A stretch of DNA of 5,283 nt, taken from assembly GCA_031276375.1 (NCBI GenBank), contig JAISNE010000422.1, positions 1 to 5,283 on the forward strand, in the 5' to 3' direction. The stretch is from Accumulibacter sp. Its GTDB lineage: Bacteria; Pseudomonadota; Gammaproteobacteria; Burkholderiales; Rhodocyclaceae. The notes under the pieces were generated by a model. The model was not told where the DNA came from, ran no database searches, and was given only the letters and a program-made list of their open reading frames with translations. This document shows positions 1 through 5,283 of the stretch, one piece after another (position 1 is the first letter of the stretch; each line of letters opens with the position of its first letter). Made by a program: the position numbers and the translations under genes.

Positions 1-2
1 TG

Positions 3-1970
3 TCGAGCCGGATCGTGCGGCGCGATCTGGGCGGCATCGAGGCCGCTTTGTTGCCGGCGATCCTTTTGCTCAAGGACGATCAGGCGTGCATTCTGATCGG
101 TTGGGACAAGGACCGCGGCAAGGCGCAGCTGCTGTTTCCGGAGACCGGCCAGGGCGAGGTAACGATGTCGCGCAACGCCCTGGCCGCGCGCTACATCGGC
201 GTCGCCCTGTTCGCCCGGCCGCGCTTCGTCTTCGACGCGCGCGCGCCGGAAGTCGGCCAGGTCGCCGGGCGCCACTGGTTCTGGGGGGCGTTGTTCGAGC
301 AGATGGCGGTTTATCGCGACGTGCTCGGCGCGGCCTTGCTGATCAACCTGTTCGCCGTGGTTTTGCCGCTGTTTACGATGAACGTCTATGACCGCGTGGT
401 GCCGAACAACGCCATCGATACGCTGTGGATGCTGACGATCGGGATGTTCCTGGTGTTCGGCATGGATTTCCTGATGCGCCTCCTGCGCAGCCATTTCATC
501 GATCTGGCCAGCGCGCGCATCGACATCAAACTGTCGGCGCTGATCATGGGGCACGTGCTGGACATGCGCCTGGAAGGCCGGCCGGCGTCGGTCGGCTCGT
601 TCGCTTCGAACCTGCGTTCGTTCGAGGCGGTGCGCGATTTCATCGCCTCGGCGACGGTGACCGCGCTGATCGATTTTCCGTTCGCGCTGCTTTTCCTGCT
701 GGTGATCGCCTGGATCGCCTGGCCGCTGGCGCTGATTCCGGCGTGCGGTCTGGTCATCGGGTTGATCTACGCCTATATCCTGCAATTCCGCATGTACGAA
801 CTCGCCGAGACGACTTACCGCGCTTCCGCGCAGCGCAACGCCGCGCTGGTGGAAAGCCTGACCGCGCTGGAGACGATCAAGACACTGGGCGCCGAGGGTT
901 CCGTGCAGCGCAAGTGGGAACGCACCACCGCCTTTCTGGCGCGCACCGGCGCCAGGCTCCGTCTGCTTTCCGCCTTTGCCAGCAACGGCGCGTCGATTAT
1001 CATGCAACTGGTCAACGTGCTGCTGGTCGTGGCCGGGGTTTACTTGATCCACGAGCGCATGCTGACGCTCGGCGGGCTGATCGCCGCGACCATGCTCGGC
1101 GGCCGCGCCATGGCGCCGCTGGCGCAGGGCGTGGGTTTACTGATGCAGTTCCAGAACGCGCGCACTTCGCTGGCCACGCTCGACAAGCTGATGGGGGCGC
1201 CGGTCGAGCGCCCGGACGCGGCGACTTTCGTGCACCGCCCGGAATTGCAGGGCGCGATCGAATTCCGCGACGTTTCGTTCAACTATCCGGGGCAGAGCGA
1301 GCCGGCGCTCAGGCACGTTTCGCTGCGCCTCGCGCCGGGCGAGCACGTGGTCATCCTTGGGCGCACGGGGTCCGGCAAGAGCACGCTGCAAAAGCTGATG
1401 CTCGGCCTGTACCAGCCGAGCGAGGGGGCGGTGTGCATGGATGGCATCGACCTGCGCCAGCTCGATCCGGCCGACCTGCGGCGCAACGTGGGCTACGTCG
1501 GGCAGGAAGCCATGCTGTTCTACGGCACGCTGCGCCAGAACATCGCCTTCGGCGCGCCCTACGCCGACGACGCGGCGATCCTGCACGCCACCGAGGTGGC
1601 CGGGCTGTCGGCATTCGTCAACCGCCATCCGAAGGGTTTCGACATGATGGTCGGCGAGCGCGGCGAATCGCTCTCGGGCGGACAGCGCCAGCAGGTGGCG
1701 ATCGCCCGCGCGGTGCTGATGAACCCGTCGGTGATGCTGTTCGACGAGCCGACCAGTTCCATGGATTTTTCCACCGAGACCGCCTTCAAGGAGCGTCTGA
1801 AGCACTACGCCGCGAGCAGGACGCTGGTGATCGTCACGCACCGCACCAGCCTGATCGATCTGGCCGCGCGCATCGTCATCGTCGACGACGGGCGGATCGT
1901 CGCCGACGGTCCGCGCGACAAGGTGATCCAGGCCCTGCAATCGGGCCAGGTCGGAAAGGCGGCGCCATGA
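3..1970 (+). CDS. lapB: LapB-like type I secretion ABC permease/ATPase, 5' end cut off by the window
   Basis: Inner-membrane ABC exporter that powers ATP-driven export of a large adhesin through a LapC-type adaptor and a TolC-like pore. The frame is open from codon 3 with no stop. The GTG at 15 is not the likely start, because the residues before and after it read as the middle of a C39-like N-terminal domain; roughly 60-70 residues are probably missing. Numbering the GTG codon as residue 1: degenerate C39-like domain to about residue 72; membrane segments near 103-122, 137-158, 216-255 and 326-345; ATPase domain from about 415. Visible ATPase motifs are A-loop Y424, Walker A GRTGSGKST (449-457, K455), Q-loop Q497, signature LSGGQ (553-557), Walker B ending D577 with catalytic E578, D-loop SSMD (581-584) and H-loop H609. 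All are intact, so the ATPase should be active. The protein ends in an ATGA overlap with the adaptor gene, indicating an operon. The lapB symbol is assigned by family and context. Confidence 0.93.
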   Translation, partial: SSRIVRRDLGGIEAALLPAILLLKDDQACILIGWDKDRGKAQLLFPETGQGEVTMSRNALAARYIGVALFARPRFVFDARAPEVGQVAGRHWFWGALFEQMAVYRDVLGAALLINLFAVVLPLFTMNVYDRVVPNNAIDTLWMLTIGMFLVFGMDFLMRLLRSHFIDLASARIDIKLSALIMGHVLDMRLEGRPASVGSFASNLRSFEAVRDFIASATVTALIDFPFALLFLLVIAWIAWPLALIPACGLVIGLIYAYILQFRMYELAETTYRASAQRNAALVESLTALETIKTLGAEGSVQRKWERTTAFLARTGARLRLLSAFASNGASIIMQLVNVLLVVAGVYLIHERMLTLGGLIAATMLGGRAMAPLAQGVGLLMQFQNARTSLATLDKLMGAPVERPDAATFVHRPELQGAIEFRDVSFNYPGQSEPALRHVSLRLAPGEHVVILGRTGSGKSTLQKLMLGLYQPSEGAVCMDGIDLRQLDPADLRRNVGYVGQEAMLFYGTLRQNIAFGAPYADDAAILHATEVAGLSAFVNRHPKGFDMMVGERGESLSGGQRQQVAIARAVLMNPSVMLFDEPTSSMDFSTETAFKERLKHYAASRTLVIVTHRTSLIDLAARIVIVDDGRIVADGPRDKVIQALQSGQVGKAAP

Positions 1971-3319
1971 GCTCGCGCTTGATCGACAGTCTGCTGAACC
2001 GCGCCATTCCGGCCAAGAGGAAGGGTGATCGGGGCTTCGCCGCCGACACCGGCTATGCCTTCATCCAGCAGGAACCGCTACGCGCGCGCATCGTGCTGCG
2101 CCTGGTCGCGGTCATCGTCGTCGTCGCCGTGGCCTGGGCCGCCATCAGCCGCATCGACGAGATGGCGCGCGGCGAAGGCAAGGTCATTCCGTCGCGCCAG
2201 TTGCAGGTGCTGCAAAGCGTCGACGGCGGCGTGGTGGCGGAAATCCTGGTGCGCGAGGGCGACGTGGTCGAACCCGAGCAAGTCTTGTTGAGCATCGACC
2301 AGACGCGCTTCGTCTCCTCGGTGCGCGAGAGCCGCGCGCAGATTCTGGCGTTGCAGGCCAAGGCCGCGCGATTGCGCGCGCTGACCGACGGCGTGCCGCT
2401 GGCGATGCCGCCGGAAGTCGTCAAGGAAGCCCCGAAAACCGCCGACGAGGAGCGCCGCCTCTACGAATCGCGCCGCAATGAACTGGAAACGACCATCTCC
2501 ATCGCCCGCCAGCAGCTTTCCCAGCGCCAGCAGGAATTGAGCGAGGCGCGCGCGCGCCACACGCAGGCGAGCCAGGCTTTCGCGCTGTCCTCCCAGGAAC
2601 TGGAGGTGACCCGGCCGATGATCGGTTCGGGCGCCGTTTCCGAGGTCGAACTGCTGCGCCTGGAGCGCGACACCAGCCGCTTCCGCGGCGAACGCGACAT
2701 GGCGGCGGCGCAGATCTCGCGCATCCAGTCGGCGATCAGCGAGGCCCACCACAAGATCGCGGAAGTCTCGCTGGCCTTCCGCAACGAGTCCGGCAAGGAA
2801 CTCGCCGAGACCATGGCCCGGCTCAACAGCCTGGCCGAAAGCAGCGTCGGCCTGGCCGACAAGGTCGACCGCGCGGTGCTGCGCTCGCCGGTCAAGGGCA
2901 CGATCAAGCGCCTGCTGGTCAACACCGTCGGCGGCGTGGTGCAGCCCGGCAAGGACATCGTCGAAATCGTTCCGCTCGAAGACACGCTCCTCTTGGAGGC
3001 GCGCGTGCATCCCCGCGACATCGCTTTCCTGCACCCCGGCCAGAAGGCCATGGTCAAATTCACCGCCTACGATTTCGCCATCTACGGCGGGCTGGAAGGC
3101 ACGCTGGAACACATCGGCGCCGATACCGTGGTCGACGAAAGAGGCAACGCCTTCTACATCGTGCGCGTGCGCACCAACCGGCCCCAACTGGGCAACGATT
3201 TGCCGATCATCCCCGGCATGATGGCCGAGGTGGACATCATCACCGGCGAAAGAAGCATCCTGAGCTATCTACTCAAACCGGTATTGCGCGCCAAGTCGCG
3301 CGCCTTCACGGAGCGTTGA
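1967..3319 (+). CDS. lapC: LapC-like HlyD-family periplasmic adaptor (membrane fusion protein) of the type I secretion system
   Basis: Encodes 450 residues, a normal length for this family. The adaptor bridges the inner-membrane ABC exporter and the outer-membrane TolC-like channel. In order: a short cytoplasmic N-terminus (1-40); one membrane anchor at about 41-61, rich in V, A and I; a first lipoyl-like half at about 72-110 (VLQSVDGGVVAEILVREGDV); a long polar, Q/E/R-rich coiled-coil hairpin at about 112-295; the second lipoyl half near 303-335 (LRSPVKGTIKRL); then a beta-barrel region closing with the HlyD-type ending GMMAEVDIITGERSILSYLL (417-436). The ATG at 1967 is chosen because GGAAAGG (1953-1959) sits seven bases upstream and the following sequence is a typical adaptor N-terminus. 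The frame stays open far upstream inside lapB, but that stretch reads as arginine/alanine-rich shadow. The start overlaps the lapB stop by four bases, suggesting translational coupling. Confidence 0.94.
   Translation: MSSRLIDSLLNRAIPAKRKGDRGFAADTGYAFIQQEPLRARIVLRLVAVIVVVAVAWAAISRIDEMARGEGKVIPSRQLQVLQSVDGGVVAEILVREGDVVEPEQVLLSIDQTRFVSSVRESRAQILALQAKAARLRALTDGVPLAMPPEVVKEAPKTADEERRLYESRRNELETTISIARQQLSQRQQELSEARARHTQASQAFALSSQELEVTRPMIGSGAVSEVELLRLERDTSRFRGERDMAAAQISRIQSAISEAHHKIAEVSLAFRNESGKELAETMARLNSLAESSVGLADKVDRAVLRSPVKGTIKRLLVNTVGGVVQPGKDIVEIVPLEDTLLLEARVHPRDIAFLHPGQKAMVKFTAYDFAIYGGLEGTLEHIGADTVVDERGNAFYIVRVRTNRPQLGNDLPIIPGMMAEVDIITGERSILSYLLKPVLRAKSRAFTER
3310..3313 (+). promoter_or_regulatory. 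Ribosome binding site that decides the start of the LuxR-type gene
   Basis: GGAG inside the last codons of lapC lies eight bases before GTG 3322 but only two before the alternative TTG 3316. The spacing favours GTG, giving a 208-residue protein that starts two bases after the lapC stop. The TTG alternative would add two residues and overlap the lapC stop. Confidence 0.6.
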
Positions 3320-3321
3320 TC

Positions 3322-3948
3322 GTGCCGCACGCCTTCCTGTCCCACGACGGACGCATCCGGGAAAGCTGGCAAAGGGCCTTCCCCGACATGGTTGCCGGAG
3401 TGTTGGCGCGCGTCCCGTCGTCGGCGACCCTGATCTGGGCGCTGCGCCCGGCGGGGCCGCGGGTGAACATGGCCGCGCTGGCCGCCAGCCTGTGCCGGCA
3501 GGCCGCCGGCCGGCCGCTGGTCATGCTCGCCGACGAACCGGACGAGGAGGAGGCGCTGGCCGCGCTGGCCGGCGGCGCGTCCGGCTACTGCAACGGCCAT
3601 GCCGCGCCGTCGGTCTTGAGACAGGTCGCGCTGGTCATCGGCAACGGCGGCATCTGGATCGGGCAGGGCCTGATGCAGCGCCTGCTCGCGGCCACCGCGC
3701 GCGGTCTGGCGACAGCGCCGGCCAGCGCGGATGGCCGCCTTCTGGCGTGGCGCCAGCGGCTCACCGCGCGCGAACAGGAAGCGGCCGTGCTGCTGGCGCA
3801 GGGCGCCAGCAACAAGGAAATCGCCCGGCGCATGGAGATCACCGAGCGCACGGTCAAGGCGCATGTCGGGGCGATGCTGGAAAAGCTCGGCGCGCGCGAT
3901 CGCCTGCAGCTCTCGCTGATTATCAACGGACTCGAAAAGCCGCTCTGA
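3322..3948 (+). CDS. LuxR/NarL-type DNA-binding regulator with a degenerate receiver domain
   Basis: Encodes 208 residues from GTG 3322. The C-terminal part (about 146-203) is a clear LuxR-type helix-turn-helix: LTAREQEAAVLLAQG, then SNKEIARRMEITERTVKAHV, then EKLGARDRLQL. The N-terminal ~115 residues align by eye with a response-regulator receiver, best seen in DEEEALAALAGGASGY (74-89) followed by VLRQVALVIGNGGIWIG. The phosphorylation chemistry looks lost: the usual acidic pair is H8-D9, the phosphoacceptor aspartate position reads A40 (in ATLIWALRPAG), and the conserved lysine after the GASGY motif reads G92. It therefore probably acts without classical phosphotransfer, or senses something else. 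No histidine kinase is visible in the window. It is co-oriented with lapBC and lies directly before the adhesin gene, so control of this locus is a reasonable but unproven role. The fold and DNA-binding call are strong; the target is inferred. Confidence 0.88.
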   Translation: MPHAFLSHDGRIRESWQRAFPDMVAGVLARVPSSATLIWALRPAGPRVNMAALAASLCRQAAGRPLVMLADEPDEEEALAALAGGASGYCNGHAAPSVLRQVALVIGNGGIWIGQGLMQRLLAATARGLATAPASADGRLLAWRQRLTAREQEAAVLLAQGASNKEIARRMEITERTVKAHVGAMLEKLGARDRLQLSLIINGLEKPL

Positions 3949-3989
3949 ACGGCATTGGACTTCGGTACAGTGGGCAAGCGTCCCCGCCC

Positions 3990-4012
3990 GACGTAAGCTG
4001 CCGGCTTCCGTC
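3990..4012. promoter_or_regulatory. 23-bp near-perfect inverted repeat upstream of the adhesin gene
   Basis: Arms GACGTAAGC (3990-3998) and GCTTCCGTC (4004-4012) are complementary at eight of nine positions (the mismatch is 3994/4008) around a five-base centre TGCCG. It lies in the 87-bp gap between the regulator stop and the adhesin start, ten bases before the presumed ribosome binding site. It could be an operator for a dimeric regulator or an mRNA leader hairpin. No T-run follows, so an intrinsic terminator is unlikely. I see no convincing -35/-10 pair in the gap. Confidence 0.4.
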
Positions 4013-4035
4013 ATCCATTGCCAGGATTCGTCGCC

Positions 4036-5283
4036 ATGTCCGCTCCCGCTCCCGTTCCCGTTGCCCGCGTTTCCGCCGTTCACGGCCAAGTCTTCGCCAA
4101 GGGCGAAAACGGCGCATTGCGCCCCCTGCGCGTGGGCGATTTCATCTACGACAACGAGGCCGTCATCACCGGCGACGACGGCGCCGTCGATCTGGCGGCC
4201 ACGGACGGACAAGCCTCGTTCAGCCTCGGCGCCGGGGAAGTCCTGACGATGGACGCCGAAGTCACCGCGCGCTCCGGCCCCGACGTTTCCGATGCGGGAG
4301 TGCGCATCTCCGGCAACGAATTCGACAGCATCGTCACGGCGCTCGCCCAGGGGCGAAACATCGACGAGCTGCTCGAAGAAACCGCCGCCGGCGCCGCCGG
4401 CGGGGACGACGCCGGCGGCGGGCCGAGCTTCGTGCGCCTGCTGCGCATCAGCGAAAGCGTCGATCCGCTGAATTACCAATTCGAAACGCCCCTGCAAGGG
4501 GAGATATTCGATTTCATCAGCGGGGGCGGCGGCAATGGCGGGACGCCGGAAGACGATCCCGAAGACAAGCCCGTCAATGCGCCGCCGGCGATCGACGTGG
4601 TGGACGGCAACGGAAACGCCAGCGGCGCCAGCAGCGTTCCGGAAGACCGGACACACAGCGGGTACTTCACCATCGACGCGCCGGACGGACTCGACGAGAC
4701 TGCCGCGCTGACCGTCGATGGCACGCCGGTGAGCAAGACCGATCTCGAAAGTAGCGGCACAACCCCGATCACCATCCCCATGAATGAAGGCGTGCTGACC
4801 CTCACCGGCTACGACCCGGCGACGGGCGAAGTCAGCTGGAGCTACAACCCGGCGGGCGAAAGCCAGGATCACAGCGGCGGTGAAGTGCTCGACACGATCC
4901 CGATCACGGTCAAGGAAGCCGACGGCGACACGGCGAGCGGAAACCTGGTCATCAACATCACCGACACGGAACCGCTGGCGCGGGCGGACAGCAACAGCGT
5001 CACCGAAGACACGACGCCAAGCGCGAGCGGCAACGTCATCACCACCGGGCCGGGCGCCGACACGCTCGGCGCGGATGCCCCGACGACGGTAACCGGAGTC
5101 GAAGCCGGCACGCCGGCCTCGGCAAGCGGCAACGTCGGCGGCAGCGTCACGGGCCAATACGGCACGCTGGTGCTGGGCAGCGACGGCAGCTACACCTACA
5201 CCCTCGCCAACGATAACCCGGCGGTGCAGGGACTGGATGACGGCCAGACACTCACCGACACCTTCACCTACACCCTCACCGAC
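4036..5283 (+). CDS. Large retention-module adhesin (LapA-like, type I secreted), 3' end beyond the window
   Basis: The frame is open from ATG 4036 to the window end (416 codons, no stop). AGGA at 4023-4026 lies nine bases before the ATG. There is no signal peptide, as expected for a type I substrate whose export signal is C-terminal. Residues 1-130 form a retention module (VSAVHGQVFAKGENGALRPL, then RVGDFIYDNEAVITGDDGAV), which in LapA-type adhesins plugs the outer-membrane pore. It ends with the helix IDELLEE and TAAG (116-119), the motif cut by LapG-type proteases between the two alanines (A117/A118 here). Then come a glycine/aspartate linker (119-130), the segment SFVRLLRISESVDPLNYQFE (131-150) common after this site, and a second flexible linker (163-182). 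Residues about 183-312 resemble a T1SS-143 repeat (LTLTGYDPATGEVSWSY, DHSGGEVLDTIPITVKEADG). Residues about 313-416 begin a VCBS repeat (GQYGTLVLGSDGSYTYTL). Full proteins of this type run to thousands of residues. Surface attachment or biofilm formation is the family role. No symbol is given because repeat content cannot separate it from other LapA-like adhesins. Confidence 0.92.
   Translation, partial: MSAPAPVPVARVSAVHGQVFAKGENGALRPLRVGDFIYDNEAVITGDDGAVDLAATDGQASFSLGAGEVLTMDAEVTARSGPDVSDAGVRISGNEFDSIVTALAQGRNIDELLEETAAGAAGGDDAGGGPSFVRLLRISESVDPLNYQFETPLQGEIFDFISGGGGNGGTPEDDPEDKPVNAPPAIDVVDGNGNASGASSVPEDRTHSGYFTIDAPDGLDETAALTVDGTPVSKTDLESSGTTPITIPMNEGVLTLTGYDPATGEVSWSYNPAGESQDHSGGEVLDTIPITVKEADGDTASGNLVINITDTEPLARADSNSVTEDTTPSASGNVITTGPGADTLGADAPTTVTGVEAGTPASASGNVGGSVTGQYGTLVLGSDGSYTYTLANDNPAVQGLDDGQTLTDTFTYTLTD
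4381..4392 (+). other. Codons for the predicted LapG cleavage motif TAAG in the adhesin
   Basis: Thr116-Ala117-Ala118-Gly119 follows the acidic helix IDELLEE, the arrangement known from LapA of Pseudomonas fluorescens, where the calcium-dependent periplasmic protease LapG cuts between the two alanines. Release would detach the adhesin from the cell when c-di-GMP falls. The motif is seen; cleavage is inferred. Confidence 0.75.
4384..4401 (+). repeat. Two tandem copies of a 9-bp unit encoding Ala-Ala-Gly at the cleavage site
   Basis: GCCGCCGGC occurs at 4384-4392 and again at 4393-4401, giving AAGAAG (117-122). The second copy makes another di-alanine three residues after the predicted LapG site. 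The same stretch belongs to a 24-base run of only G and C (4382-4405). Its first ten bases (4384-4393) are perfectly complementary to 4410-4419, so the DNA or mRNA could fold here. Confidence 0.7.

Noticed and set aside
425..1966. Upstream open extension of the lapC frame through most of lapB
   Set aside because: The extension translates to R/A/G-rich shadow sequence, while the lapB frame carries all ATPase motifs. The ribosome binding site and family N-terminus support ATG 1967.
2078..3187. Antisense open frame (369 codons) opposite lapC
   Set aside because: The translation is rich in H, D, A, R and Q with no motif, and mirrors the codon bias of the adaptor gene.
3955..3983. Possible promoter with TTGGAC as -35 before the adhesin gene
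   Set aside because: No acceptable -10 hexamer occurs at 16-18 bases spacing (the candidates are GC-rich), and no sigma-54 GG/GC pair is present.
3974..4012. Intrinsic terminator after the regulator gene
   Set aside because: The GGGC/GCCC pairing is only four bases long, and the stronger dyad at 3990-4012 is not followed by a T-run, so termination is not supported.
3492..4754. Plus-strand open frame (420 codons) overlapping the regulator and adhesin
   Set aside because: It is extremely arginine-rich without domains, out of frame with two well-supported genes, and best explained as a GC-bias shadow.
3265..5157. Long antisense open frame (630 codons) opposite the regulator and adhesin genes
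   Set aside because: It reads as low-complexity A/R/G/D-rich protein with no recognisable domain and lies opposite two genes with clear families. Long antisense frames are expected in GC-rich coding DNA.

Overview
This window holds part of a type I secretion and giant-adhesin locus of the LapA/LapB/LapC kind. All recognisable genes lie on the + strand. The DNA is GC-rich with strong G/C third positions, and the gene set (LapB-like ABC exporter, LapC-like adaptor, LuxR-type regulator, retention-module adhesin) fits a proteobacterium. A high-GC betaproteobacterium is my best guess, but that is an inference from composition and gene order, not a firm assignment.

Layout: (1) 3-1970, the 3'-most ~90% of a LapB-like permease/ATPase whose start lies upstream of the window. 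(2) 1967-3319, a complete LapC/HlyD-family membrane fusion protein, overlapping lapB by four bases (ATGA). (3) 3322-3948, a small LuxR-type DNA-binding protein with a degenerate, probably non-phosphorylatable receiver domain, two bases after lapC. (4) 3949-4035, an 87-bp gap with a 23-bp near-perfect inverted repeat. (5) 4036 to the window end, the first 416 residues of a large secreted adhesin: an N-terminal retention module with a LapG-type TAAG cleavage motif, a T1SS-143-like repeat, and the start of a VCBS repeat that runs off the window. This last frame is open to the edge and has no stop here.

Working model (family knowledge plus inference): LapB, LapC and an outer-membrane TolC-like partner (not in the window) export the adhesin. 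Its N-terminal module stays lodged in the outer-membrane pore, so the repeats are displayed on the cell surface. A periplasmic LapG-type protease, controlled by a c-di-GMP-binding LapD-type receptor (neither in the window), would cut at the di-alanine and release the adhesin. The regulator between the export genes and the adhesin gene, next to the inverted repeat, is the least conventional part of the locus.
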